Assembly: GCA_036346395.1 (NCBI GenBank)
Contig: CM070604.1
Span: 46,651,662-46,715,661 of the forward strand
Direction of reading: 5' to 3'
DNA: 64,000 bases
Source of the DNA: Hsuehochloa calcarea
Taxonomy: Eukaryota > Streptophyta > Magnoliopsida > Poales > Poaceae
Every line of letters starts with the position of its first letter. Position 1 is the stretch's first letter. The notes under the pieces were generated by a model. That model saw only the letters and a program-made list of their open reading frames with translations, ran no database searches and had not been told where the DNA came from. Positions 48,237 through 60,245 of this stretch are shown here, in pieces. Made by a program: the position numbers and the translations under genes.

Positions 48237-48957
48237 TCTGGCCTAATTCACGACTAACTGAGAATCACCTTTCACGAGTAATCGTCGAATCCTGAGCGCT
48301 TTTACCGCTCAAATGCCTACCAATAAAACTTCATATTCTACTACATTATCAGTAGCAGAAAAGTTCAATTGAATGATATATTTTAAGGTTTCCCCAGTAC
48401 GGGGTCCCCCGAGCCACTTAACGTAAGTGACCCATCGAAGTACATAGTCCACTAGTCGTGGGATTTGTACTGGGTCCCTGAACAGGTTTAGGATGTGTCT
48501 ATTCGCATGATAAACTCTGCCAAGATCCGAATTTAATGGTCGTTTAGGACATAAAATGGAGGTCGAACTCCCTAAGTTCAACTGGCCATTTTTCATACAA
48601 TCCACTGCTTCCTTGTTTTGTAGGGCTTCTCCTAAGGGAAACTCAGACGATACGATTAACTTGTAGGCCTAGAGATAATATCTCAGTTTTCTCAAAAATA
48701 TAAGGAGGGAATATATAAGTTTTTGAACCTGAGTGTAACGCTCTTTAGGCTCATGTAAAACTTTACTAACATAGTAAATTGGTCGTTGAATATGTTCATG
48801 TTCAGCGACTAGTACTGTGCTCACTACTTGTGGCGTAGCAGCTAGATACAACATGAGTGTCTCATTTGGTTTAGGATAAACCAATATGGGAGTACTCATA
48901 AGGTATCTCTTGACATCCTCAAAGGTTTTGTTCACCTCTTCTGATCACTTGAAACTC
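48237..48957 (-). pseudogene. pol: Gypsy RNase H and RT C-terminus
   Basis: Minus strand. Starting at the LTR boundary: SEEVNKTFEDVKRYLMSTP, YLAATPQVVSTVLVAEHEH and RPIYYVSKVLHEPKERYTQ, the RT-RNase H region of Ty3/gypsy (48669-48957, with a Trp codon turned to stop just inside). After a break, FSATDNVVEYEVLLVGI (48309-48370) and LLVKGDSQLV-like residues follow to ~48237, the plant-type second RNase H. No integrase follows: sequence passes directly to the antisense ORF region, so integrase has been deleted. Confidence 0.8.
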
Positions 48958-50754
48958 TGTGGATCTCATGCGGATATGCTCCAGATCTTAGGATGATGTG
49001 ACAATTGGCAATGGCGTTTACGGTTTGTCGTTTCACGCGTTTTCGACAAATTCTGAGCTTCTTGCTCGGGGCGGTCCGACCGGTCCTTGCAGCCGGTCCG
49101 ACCGGTCCCATATCGGTCGGACCAGGCCATCTAAGCTGGTCGGACCGGCGATGACCAAAAGTGTTCAAATCGAAATGGGCCAAAAATAGGTGTTGTAGAC
49201 AAGTAAGGGGATCCCAATGCACTTGGTCTCATGATTTTGGAGTCTCCAGTGAAAAGTTCTATTGGTTTAAAGTTTCGAAGGTTTGGATTTTGGGAGCTTG
49301 AATTTGGCTAAGTCTATATGGTCCGATCGCTCACTGAGGAGCGGTCCGACCGGCCATGGAGCGGCGTCGACCGCTCACCCGGGCGGTCGGGCCGTGAATT
49401 ACTTGAACGACAAACCAACTTCGTGGCGATGTTGTTTTGTTAGGTCAAAGTCATTGGTTTCATGGCATATGATTTGCATGATGCATGTTTTGACTAACAT
49501 GAGTCAAGTTGTGAAGAACTTGTTCCCGAATCGTGTTTTCTTATGCGTGGTTGTGCGGTAGCTTGGTGGTCAACGACGGTCAACGGCGAGGAGAATCGGG
49601 ACTAGACTTGAAGAGTTGAGGTCGAGCGATCGACGATGCGGGTGAGTCCATGACTCAAGCGTGACACAAGATGGACAAGGGTGACCTATTGGCAAATCCA
49701 TGGTGCATGGTGAAGCGGTTTAGGTCAAAAGTTAAAGACGGCGCTTCGCGAAGCGTGCGTGTGTGACCCGTTTGTTAGTGGGCCTTAACGGGAGCCCAAT
49801 TAAGTCAAACCCTAAGAGTTTTAGGCCTCCACTATAAATAGGAGGAGATGGTGGCTGCACCTCTCTCTCTCTCGCCTTTTTATGTTTCAAAACCCTAATT
49901 GTCTTTAGGAGAGTTGAGGTGGAGGCAAGGGCTCTTGATGGTTTGTGGTGAATTTCGTGATCTTTGATTGTCCACTGATCCATGATGGTGTGGATGTAAT
50001 CCAAAGAACAATCACGAAATCAATCTATGCAAGGTTTGCTTGAGATAAATCTCTTTTCGTTCTTGCTTTCAATTTACGTGTTTTTAGGCTTTCTTTGATC
50101 CGCGAGTTTGTGATTGATTCTTTCACGTGAATTAGCTTGCTGTGATATGTGTGAATCTATCTAGCATCATCTTGATCATCAATCTCTCACGAACAAGCTT
50201 TAGGATCAAGTTTTCGTTCTTGCCCTGTTTTAGACCTTCGTTTAATCAATTGACAATTGCTCAAGATCGTTCCAAGAATTATCATAATATTCGATCGGAA
50301 TAGGTCCTCAATAGCATAGAGAAGGTGTGTGCAAAGTTTCGTGAAGTTTGGAGTTGAGAATCAAAAGTTAGACCTAATTGCAACTTCATCGTCGGCTGAT
50401 TTCTTTATTTGGATCGGTTACAGAGGATCACCGGTCCGATCGCCCGTCACCACCGGTCCGACCGATTTTGGCGGTCCGACCACGATATAACAATGATCGA
50501 ACCGCTAAACAATCGGTCCGACCGGTTCACTCTGAGGTCGACCGCCAATACTTGTGTTGCTTTGATTCTTCTTGATTATTGTCGCATTGCTTAGGGTTTT
50601 TATTGGATTCAATACTAGTCTTCATTTGTCTTGGTATATTGATCTTCATAGCTTTCTAATAGCTACTGGAGTGAAATTGTATTGAGTTCATAATTTGTGA
50701 AAAAGTGAGCGTGCTCCTATTCACCCCCCCTCTAGTCGCCTTTACGGTCCAACA
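48958..50754 (+). mobile_element. SIRE-type copia solo LTR, 1797 bp (TSD AACTC)
   Basis: Begins TGTGGATCTC and ends ACGGTCCAACA, with AACTC at 48953-48957 and 50755-50759. The CACCCCCCCTCTAGTCG tail is the same as in the LTRs at 22651 and 58567. A TATAAATAGG box near 49832 and a downstream (CT)n run orient it plus. Two clusters of the palindrome GGTCCGACCGGTC and variants lie at 49065-49150 and 50420-50540. Removing it restores the RT reading KLLRKHKS to F(K)SEEVNKTF. Confidence 0.92.
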
Positions 50755-50759
50755 AACTC

Positions 50760-51660
50760 TTATGTTTCCTAAGAAGTTTAAAGAAAGAAAGTCATTTTTC
50801 TCTCAGACGTGTGATGAAATGACTCAAAGACACTATGCATCCTGTGAGTTTCTGGACTTCTTTCTTTACGATCGGAGGACGCATTTGTACAATGGCCTGT
50901 ATCTTTTTAGGATTTGTTTTGATTCCTCGAGTAGAGATAAAGAATCCAAGCAACTTCCTTGAAGAGACTTCGAACATACACTTCTCATGATTGAGTTTCA
51001 ACTGGTGTTTCCTGATGTTGTTGAATATTTCTTGCAGGTCAAAAACATAATTAAGACGTTAGATGCTTTTTATAACCAGATCATAAACATGCCTCAAAGT
51101 TTCAGCCTAGTTGAGAAACGAGGGTTTTTTTTTGCATCAAATGTTGAAAAAACATCAACATTTTTTAAGACCAAATGACATTTTAACATAGCAAAATATT
51201 CTAAATGGTGTAATAAATGCGGTTTTTTCTTCATCATCTAAACACATACTTCTCTGATGATAACCAGAATATGCATATAGGAAACTTAGAATTTCACAAC
51301 CAGCAGCAGTAGAATCAACCAACTAATCTATACGAGGAAGTGGAAAGTCATCTTTTGGACAAGTTTTATTTAAGTCGGTGAAATCCACATATATTCTCCA
51401 CTTACCATTAGATTTTCTAACCATTACAGGGTTTACCAACCACTCTGGGTGGTCGACTTCTCTTATAAAGTATGTCTTTAGTAACTTGTCCAATTCTAAT
51501 TGGATGGCTTCTCGTTAATAATGCGCAAATCATCATAAAATTTATTTTACAGGCTTTTTGTCAGGCCGTCGAGCTAGCCTGTACTCGATCACTTTCCTGA
51601 GGACTTCGGGCAAGTCAGATGCTTGCCACATGAAGACATCTGCGTTTGCTTAGAGAAAAG
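50760..51660 (-). pseudogene. pol: Gypsy reverse transcriptase, N-terminal and central part
   Basis: Read in pieces on the minus strand: ASDLPEVLRKVIEYRLARRP (51540-51640), REVDHPEWLVNPVMVRKSNG, KWRIYVDFTDLNKTCPKDDF (~51360-51440), EEKTAFITPF near 51210, and then the thumb MKLNHEKCMFEVSSRKLLGF (50792-51001). These are RT blocks of plant Ty3/gypsy in the usual order. Stops interrupt most blocks and the YVDD region is poorly preserved near 51080. Confidence 0.8.
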
Positions 51661-51833
51661 TGACGAAGGCATATTCCTATCGGAGAATCGAGGGAGAGTC
51701 CAATGCGAACGGTCTTGGAGGGTTCTACTGGATTTAGCGGAACCTCTCTGACTTGGTCGTTCGGCTTTGGTGCAACATTTGGCTTTGAGTGCTTTTCCGG
51801 ATGTTGCACCTTATTTGCTTCTCTAGCTTGTAT

Positions 51834-52400
51834 CTAGTCAACCATCTCGAAGAACTTGTGGGCGCATGTTAGCGCCATCTTCTTATCACAACGTACTGTG
51901 ATGACTCCTTTGGGATATAACATCTTTAGACATTGGTGACCGTAATGAGCAGCCATTAGGAACCATGCCAGAGTTGGTTGACAAAAAATGACATTGTATG
52001 TCATATCAAAATCGACCACACCAAACAAAATTTTCTTCTTACTAAAGTTGTTTGGTGACCCAAACGTAACTGGAAGAGAGACTTGGCCAATATGCTTGGC
52101 CGAAGACCTGGTACAATTCCATGAAAGGAGTACCATACATGCCTAATTTTCGTCTTGGAAACTTGCATTTCGTCCAGAGCACTCGTAAAGAGTATATTTA
52201 ATGAACTTCCACAATCAACTAACACATGATTAACTCTGCGGTTGTTGATTGTGGTCTCGACCACGATCGAAAAACAACTAGGTTGAGTGGAAGGGATCAG
52301 GCAATCACCCTTCTCGAAAAGATGGTGACCACCGACCACTTTGGTAACTTATTGACAAGAGGAGGGTCGATAAAGTTTACCTCGCGCTCGATCGCTTTGA
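51834..52400 (-). pseudogene. pol: Gypsy protease region
   Basis: Minus-strand frames at 52001-52339 and 51834-52136. RVNHVLVDCGSSLNILF carries the aspartic-protease D-x-G-S core, with Cys in place of the usual second residue. It is followed by VSLPVTFGSPNNFS, VVDFDMTYNVIFCQPTLAWF and YPKGVITVRCD, typical of Tat-type elements. One frameshift lies near 52090. Confidence 0.8.
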
Positions 52401-52490
52401 GTTATTGTTTTGACTCATATGTCGACGACCTCCCATAGATGTGATTGATGGTATGTTTGGGGTCCTGGTATGGCATCTCCTCGTCGTCTT

Positions 52491-53735
52491 CTAACTACTT
52501 TCGACAACTTGTTTACCATAATTCTTTGAGGGTAGGAAGTGATCCTTTGCCAAAGTAATAATAGTCTTTGACTTTTGTTGGAAAACCAAGTAGTTGCGAA
52601 GGTTGTGACCTTCCTTTTTATGGAACAGACATGACCTTGGCTTATCAGTTTTCAGCTTAGGATGTTTGCCTTTGTGCCGATTAGAATACTGTTTGGAGCT
52701 TCGGGGCACCTTGTCACTCACAGCTAGGTCCTCTTTCGAGCTATTGACTTGTGATTTTTTGGTTTTGGACTTGCTCTTGGAATTCTTGGACAGCTTGTCC
52801 TTCTCCTTTGCACCTTCACTTGCTCCTCGAGTACTTTTGTCATCACGATCGATCGTGCGATTCCACTTGACCGCTTTGGAAGCGGTTGCATAGTAGTCTG
52901 CCATCTCGAAGAGCTCATTGACGGTATTGGGAGGGTTGAGAGCAATGTCTACTGTGATCCTCTGGTTTCGGACACCCTATTTGAATGCTCTAATAATAGA
53001 AGAATCAGGTACTTCAGGAATTGAATTTTGAACCTGACTAAAGCGTCTTATAAATTGATGCAAAGTCACATGATAATGTTGCCACATTCGATGTAGGTCG
53101 TCTTCCTTTCCAGGATGCTTGTAGGTGCTCAGGAAATTTGCCAGCAATAGATCACATAGATGCTGCTACGAGTAGATTGATTCTGTAGGTTGGTTCAGCA
53201 ACCATGATGGAGCAGAGCCTTCGAGTACAGTCGGTAGGTAATTTTCCATAACGTGCTCGTCTCCTCCAATGGTGCAGACTATGATTATGTAGATTTGGAG
53301 AAATTCAATGGAATTTTGGGACACATCATTTTTCTCCATGTTGGCTGGTCAAAATCTAGCTGACCAACGAACTGCTCGGAGATTAGACGAAAAATCCCGA
53401 CATCCGGTAATGGTGTCGTAACACCTCCTTTGCAGAAAATAAGGGTTAGCATCACCAGGTGATTGTACTTGACGATACCCAGTGGTAAATAGGTCTGATC
53501 TATCATAGATCTTGGCCCTGCGAGGGTAATACTCCTCGCGCTCCATTTGTTGGCGTAGACTCCTTTGAGGAACTGGTGAACGACCACCTCCCCTAGGAAT
53601 TCGCTAATCACAAGCTGTTGCGGGGTTTATTATTCAACCAACATCATGGGCAGGAGATCGACCGGTCCTGTGGTCTTGTTGCCCTCCACGAGGAGAGTTG
53701 TTCAAACGATTGGCGTTCAAGGGTGGGGTACTGGT
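52491..53735 (-). pseudogene. gag: Gypsy gag, C-terminal two thirds
   Basis: Minus strand. Blocks include REEYYPRRAKIYDRSDLFTT and MENYLPTVLEGSAPSWLLN with an Ile/His-rich helix region to NPPNTVNELFEMADYYATA (52900-53600). A Lys/Ser-rich linker (52700-52850) and a zinc-binding segment CLFHKKEGHNLRN (~52600) follow. This is the retrotransposon-gag domain plus knuckle of a Tat-type element. It is interrupted by frameshifts near 53300 and 52980. Confidence 0.78.
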
Positions 53736-53740
53736 GCAAC

Positions 53741-56700
53741 TGTAACATCCCAAATATAGGTTTATATTTCAAATGTATAAAAATATGAAAATTTTATAAC
53801 TTTTGATGCATCATGTTGTCAATTAAAATTTTCTGGATTTTATTTCAAAGGTTTTGTGGAATTTGAAAACCTAAAGCAACAAGTACTAGAAATCATAACC
53901 CAAATGGTTGCACAAAATAAATCTGGTGAGAATTGCATGGAAATAATTTTCCTAGGTTCTAGAACATCTTAGTGACTCACTTGAAAATTTTCTTAATTTT
54001 TATATTTTGTTTGATATTTTAAAATGACCAGTTAAACCTATTAATCCAAAGTCAAATACTTCAAATAGAAAATTGAAGCATTTCTCTAGAAACATTCAAT
54101 GCATGAAAAACCTTAGAAAATTTTTACCATGTTATCCTTAGAGTCAGTAACCTCACATAAAAATTTTAGGATTTTTGAGGCTAAAAAACTACCTCTAAAT
54201 ATTTACAAACCATCTCAGCCTAATTTCCAAAAACTCAGCTCATCATTATTTGGACTCGGTCAGACCGAGCTGACTCAGTCTGACCCAACCACCTTAGCCA
54301 AACCGGCGTGCCACTTACCTCTCTACGACGTTGACTAGTGGGGCCTACTCACAGGGCTTCTTCCCCACGCGACCGAAGTGTAGCGCGGCTTCACCTGTGC
54401 ACATGCTATGGCATCTTGTCAAGCTCCTCTCGCGCCAACGGTCACGTGTCCTGCCCACTGTCTACGACCGTGCGCCCACGGTTTCCCCGCATCCTCAGTA
54501 CTGGCCTATGCCCCTATCGCCTCACCATTCCCTCTCTATCACTCAACTCATCCATGGTAGTAAGACATGAACCGAGCTCAGCACTGAGCGCGCATCCTCA
54601 CTATTCTCCACCCTAGCCCCTATTTAAACCTTCGGAGCTTCTCCATCTTCCTCTTTCGCAACCCTGAGACACTCCCTAGCTCTCTCCCACCCTCTCACTC
54701 CCTCAATCGAGCCCGAGAGCATTTGGAGCTCAAGCTTTAGTTCACAACTGCGACGCTGCGACAACATTCTGGTCGCTCCCGTGCCGCACTCTTCTCCCTA
54801 TCCATGTCATTTTGTGTTCCAGGGCACAAAGACCCAATACTCTAACTTAATTTGGTTTTGGTTCACAGGAACCACCGCAACCAGGGTTCTTCCTCATCTT
54901 CAGCCGAGGTGCCCCTTTTCACCGCTGCCACCCCTACGGTGAGACTCCCGTCAATTCTTTGAGATAGCATCGTCTATTAACATCGGTTGAGCTTCCTCTA
55001 TCTCCCTTTCCGTCCCTTGTTACTCTGGTGAAGCTCCCCTCGTTGAAGCACCGCCGCCGCCACTGGACTTCATCGTCGGACCTTCTCCGACTAGCTCGTT
55101 TTCTCCTCTCCATTCGGTAGGCTCCCTAACCCCTTCTAGCGCTCGTGCATGCACTATTTTGCCGCGAGAATCTTTGCTTCGCGTAGAGCAATGTTGGTCG
55201 CAGCTCGCCGCTGCCAATTCACATCGCGCCGCCGCTCTGGTCCACTTCTAGCGGTGTCCCAGCCACCCATAGCTTCGCCAGCGCATAGGGGTCCCGTTTT
55301 GGTCACCCACCCACGCCGCCATGGACTTCTTCGCTAACAACATGCGGCAAAGTTCACGGCCAAACACACTTTGCGCTGTCCATTTCGGATCACTCCTATA
55401 GCAACGCAATTAAGAGCCAAATCCCTATCTTTAGGAGATAGTTGCTGCTTAGTTTAGTTAATGACCGGTTACACCCTCTAATGTCTTATTGATGAGTGGG
55501 ACCGGGCATTTAAGTGCACAGTAAACCCCACCGGGTTTGTGGACTGATGAACCGGGCATGTGGACCAAGGGTCCACGCGCTATTCCACTGAACCGTGTCA
55601 ATGACACTTGGGTCTCACCGGTAAGAAATATGTTATTAGGTTTTTAAATGAAAATGTTAAAAATAGGTGTAGGGCCCTCTGTCAGTGACTGTGGCTAGGT
55701 AAGACTCGGTACAAAAAGTATTTAATGCATTCATAAATTCAAAAATGATTTATTTATGCACTATAAATTATTCAAACTTTAAAATTGCATAAGTATTTCA
55801 TTTTAACTACAATTTGAGTGAATCAAATTTTGTTAGATCACTTTTTTTAATTTAATTTATTTTGGTATAATTTTGAGACTTGTCACTGTCCCAGAAAATT
55901 TTGTTAGTAGAATTAATTTATGTATGTCATTGTTTTTGCACTAGAAATTCGTTTAACTTCAAAAATACATAAGTATTTACCTGTAACTCCAAATTGAGTA
56001 AAATCAATTTTAATGGTTTAATTTTGTAATGTGATTTAATGTGAAATAGGTTTGAAGTATGTTACAGTCTCAGAAAATCTTGGGTTTCAAATTAATTGAT
56101 CACTAATCTCACAACTTTGAAAAATTATAGCAAACTCATTTTAACTCCAAATGAAGCGATTCAATTTTTGTTGTTATTAGAATGTCATGCTATGCCTACC
56201 ATAAAATTCTCATATTCACCACCTTTCTGGAAAATTTTGTGAAAGATTGGAGTTTGGATGAACAGTAACCAAGACTCTGATTTTGGGATTTTCTGTCCCC
56301 GCGAAATTATTTGGACTATAACTTTTGCATGCAAACTCCAATTGAAATATTTTTTATTCTAAATTCATTTAAAATCATGCTCTACCTTTTGTGTAAACTT
56401 CATAATTTTGGATGATTTTGAATTTTTTATTTTATTCGACGTCATTCGTTCTTACTTCGTTCTTCGCATTTATTCGATAGGTTTCAAATATTCTATTATA
56501 TACGAGAGTGATCCTCTTCAACAAGTTGAATATCTCCAGCAAGGAAAGCAATCCCCATTTGAACATATTGCCCCTATTACTTTTGATACAATTATCTTGC
56601 TTGCAAATGTATGTATGCATGTGCTATTTTCATGGTTAATTCTCGGCTTCTCGCTAGGAGTAGTTAATCCGAATATATGCATGAGCTATAGGTAAATGTT

Positions 56701-58225
56701 TCTCATTGCTACTGAGCCTAAGTTAGATTATTGCTAATTATTTAGAGCCCAATGGATGGGCTCTGGTCATGTATATACATAGTATGTGAGGGATGTCGCT
56801 TATAAATGCTTAGAACAGTAGTTTGCGGATCATCGCTTCGGCGATAGTCATTATATCATCACTTTAAAATACTTGGGTCTTGGTACTCATGTATGTATTG
56901 TATTTAAAAAAACTAAAACTGAAAATAAAAAGATTTAGACTTGGGCACATTGGTTGGATGGTGTGTTGTTGGGTGTGTGGTTGGTGCCCGAGTCAACAAG
57001 GACCGAATTACTTGCGCCACCGCACCGAGCATTTTTGCATGCATCCACATGAGAGGATTATGGGCCCCCTCTTGGCTTAGTACTTTTGGATGTGTTAATT
57101 AATGAGTCGCGGTGGTAGATGTTAGGAGAAAGATGCTCTGTTTGTTGTTGGGATTGTGCGAGGTGGGTTCCGGGAAGGTTCCCTCACCTGAGGAGTATCG
57201 ACAGTTGCTGAGGTTGGGCCGATGACTCCAACACAACGTATGGGTCCTTCATGGGAGCCCGGGATGGGTGGTTCACGGAGGGTTAACCCCTATACGTGCG
57301 ACTCCTAGTTGATACATTTCATTGGAAAGCATCTCGTAGAACTTAGCTCTACCGGTGTACCTTCGGAAGTGTGCTTTTATGGCCTAGAAAAGGAGCGGTC
57401 TGGCATGTGGGTAAAGTTGTACACCCTTGTAGGGTTTTAAACTATTCGAATAGCCTCATGCTAGGTTATGGACACGCTTGGATACGTCCCGTAAGAATTA
57501 GACTACAATATTTTTTATAAAACTTGAAATCCGGTGGTATGAACGGGTAATTCGTGCTATGTTGTGGTGGCTGTTGGGAAGTCACCTCTAGGATGGTAAT
57601 TATGTTCGTAAATGTTATCCCGCTGTTATTTAAACAAATAAAAACATATTTGATAAATTGCTTTACAATCTATTATTCTATTGCAAAGAAAACTGCTTTA
57701 TGCTGAAAATTACTTAGTATAGTAGCCTCTCTTTGGTACATGAGTGAATCTATATATATTCTGTTGTTTGTAAGACTTCTGAGTACATTTGTAGTTAACC
57801 CGGATTCTGCTTGTTCAGAGGAGGTTGATCCCTAAGGGATCAACTATTGTGAGACCGACTTCGTGCAGGACGACTAGCTCGACGGGTTTCCTGCCGGTTG
57901 CCTTGTGGGTAAGGGCAGTCGGTTGGCTTTTGTTTATCGCCATCTTATGGCTTTTGCTTCCGCTGTGATTTTAGTTCTTTATCTTATCATTTGGTCGGTC
58001 GGCCCTATTCGTGTAATATAAACTCTGTATGTCTTTTGTGTTATACACCTGTTAGACTTGGTAATGTAATAACTTGTGTATGACATTGATGCTATAATTT
58101 TGTGAAGGTGTATGTGTATCACTCCTAGGAGGTACATGATACACCGAGAGCGAGACATTTGCTTTGCAATGCTTGGACTAATCGGATGGTTAAGTATTAT
58201 AAGTTAACTACCTCAGGTTCTCACA
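53741..58225 (+). mobile_element. Long Gypsy solo LTR, 4485 bp (TSD GCAAC/GTAAC)
   Basis: Begins TGTAACATCCCAAATATAGG and ends GGTTCTCACA; flanked by GCAAC (53736-53740) and GTAAC (58226-58230), one mismatch at a C/T. A TATTTAAA box at ~54621 followed by CT-rich sequence orients it plus. Start, length and promoter layout suit a Tekay/Del-type LTR (inference). No gag-pol similarity is visible in 4.5 kb, and the gypsy gag of the host element continues on either side. Confidence 0.8.
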
Positions 58226-58230
58226 GTAAC

Positions 58231-58566
58231 TTCCGGGACGACATTGTGGGTTGCACTCTATTATGGTTATGGTGACTTGAAGTCTCCATGCAATCTCTTG
58301 AGCGAAGAGATCTTAACCTAGTGCTGGGCCAAGTTCCAGAGTTTGGTTCTCAATCAAATCATTGATCTATTGAAGCTCTCGAGCAGTTTTCGACTGGTAC
58401 TTGGTGCCCCCAGGCAATGTATTCTGGGCTGCAATTCGCCTTCGTCGAATAGAGTCAGGATCATCAATATCCGAGTTGGCAGGAGTGTGCCTTAGTGGAG
58501 TGCGATCGCTTCGAGGATGCCCGCCATACTCATGAAGGTTGAGAACCTGGTCGTCGTCGGAGGCGT
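58231..58566 (-). pseudogene. gag: Gypsy gag, middle segment
   Basis: Minus strand between two solo LTRs. Encodes HEYGGHPRSDRTPLRHTPAN, SDIDDPDSIRRRRIAAQN and LIENQTLELGP-like sequence with a stop after ELQ. It is the N-terminal, low-complexity part of the gag continued from 61393-62091. Confidence 0.65.
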
Positions 58567-58929
58567 TGAAGAATCAAGACCCGCCATTATGAGTTAATGG
58601 AGTGTTTTGGTGATTAATGACAAATCCAATTGTGAGACTACATTTCTATTTCTATATCTAGTGTGTAGTCTCATTTGGATATAAAGGTGAAATTCAACGA
58701 GGTATGCATTCGAATTACACTCTTATATAATGTTGCATTCCTCGTTTCTAAAATATAGTTTGAACTCCACCATAAGTATATCTTGAATATGTGCATATAT
58801 TTTCTTTACACATATGTGTATGCACACATTTAGGGGGAGTTCATGCTATATTTTGTGGTTTCATTAGTATTGATCCATATTCCGTTTTCCACATATATTT
58901 GGGATCTTTACTTTGAAACATATCCGTTT

Positions 58930-59170
58930 GAGTATACAAAACTTGTGTAGTTTTTGTATACTTATGTTTTGAGTATATAGAACTTGTGTAGTTCTTGTAT
59001 ACTCATGTTTCGAATATATAAAACTTGTGTACTTTTTGTATATTCATGCTTTGAGTACATAGAACTTATGTAGTTCTCGTATACTCAAGTTTTGAGTATG
59101 TAGAACTTGTGTAGTTCTCGTATACTCATGTTGTGAGTATATATATAACTTGTGTAGTTTATATATACTC
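58930..59170. repeat. 41-bp hairpin array
   Basis: Units at 58941, 58982, 59023, 59064, 59105 and 59148 (41 bp apart, last 43). Each is an inverted repeat: GAGTATA-AGAACT, loop TGTGT, AGTTCT-TATACTC. Confidence 0.9.
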
Positions 59171-59414
59171 ATAACGTATTACTTTTATCAATTCAATTTA
59201 TGTGTGATTGAAATGGTTATCATCAATTACCAAAGAGAGAAATATTGAAGTATCTTGTCCCACCATTTTGTGTTAATGGTATGGTGTGGTAATTAATGAT
59301 AATCATATTGTGGAACTAACTTTTTCCATGAGTTGGATGTATAGATTATGTTCCAGGATGATGAAGACTTGGGATGATCATGAGTTGATCATCAAGTCAA
59401 GATTCAAGTGAAGG

Positions 59415-59640
59415 ATGCATCATGTGTTGATGCATATGAAGACTTGGAGTAAAAGGTTGCATCATGTGTTGATGCACATCAAGTCAAGAGAAGACCCATC
59501 ATATCTTGATGGAGGTCAAGTGAAGAAATGCATCATGTGTTGATGCATGTCAAGACTCGGGATGAAGAAATCATCATGTGTTGATGATGTTCAAGACAAG
59601 ATCCCGAAGTGAAGAAATCATCATGTGTTAATGATTGTCA
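59415..59640. repeat. 41-47-bp hairpin array
   Basis: Six units centred on TGCATCATGTGTTGATGCA or variants, near 59424, 59466, 59504, 59537, 59578 and 59625. Stem TGCATCA/TGATGCA, loop TGTGT. Stem changes in later units (ATCATCA/TGATGAT) are compensated on both sides. Confidence 0.88.
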
Positions 59641-59889
59641 AAGTCAAGGACCCAGACTTGAAGTGTTGATATGTGTCATCAAGATTCAAGAAGATGCAAG
59701 GCAAAGGTATGACTAGCTAGGGCTAAGGATGTGTTCCTAGTGTTTTACCGGTCTTGGTGTTTGGTTGGAAGACCGGATTGCTAGTATAGGATTGCCATAC
59801 TATTAAGAGGAGTCTTGACTAGTAGCATGAGTTAGTCATGTGTTAATAGCTCATTGTGTTTGCTCTAGCTCATCTATGCATGGAGCTAT

Positions 59890-60245
59890 TATTTACGAAT
59901 GTGTTTTGCGAATAATTGATGCTCATACATTTAATCTTTGTAGCATGGGACTATAGTTTACAAATGTGTTTTGCAAATGGTTGAAGTCCAGGCACCTTAA
60001 CTTTATGGCATGATGTTGTTATTTGCGAATGTGTTTTGTAAATAGTTGAAGCTCATGTTTGATTTCTTGTAGCATGTGACTTAAGTTTGCAAATGTGTTT
60101 TACAAATGGTGTAAGTCCATGTATCTTATTCCTTATGGTATGATTCTAAAAGTTGGCAAATGTGTTTTGCAACTTGTTAGGAATCTTGCCTTTGATCCTT
60201 GTTAGGCATGGCTCATCAATTGGCAAATGTGTTTTGCAATTGATG
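59890..60245. repeat. ~65-bp hairpin array
   Basis: GTGTTTTG occurs at 59901, 59966, 60031, 60095, 60162 and 60229. Flanks pair: ATTTGCGAAT/TTGCGAAT, TTTGCAAA/TTTGCAAA, CAATTGGCAAA/TTTGCAATTG. The loop is again TGTGT-like. Confidence 0.88.
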
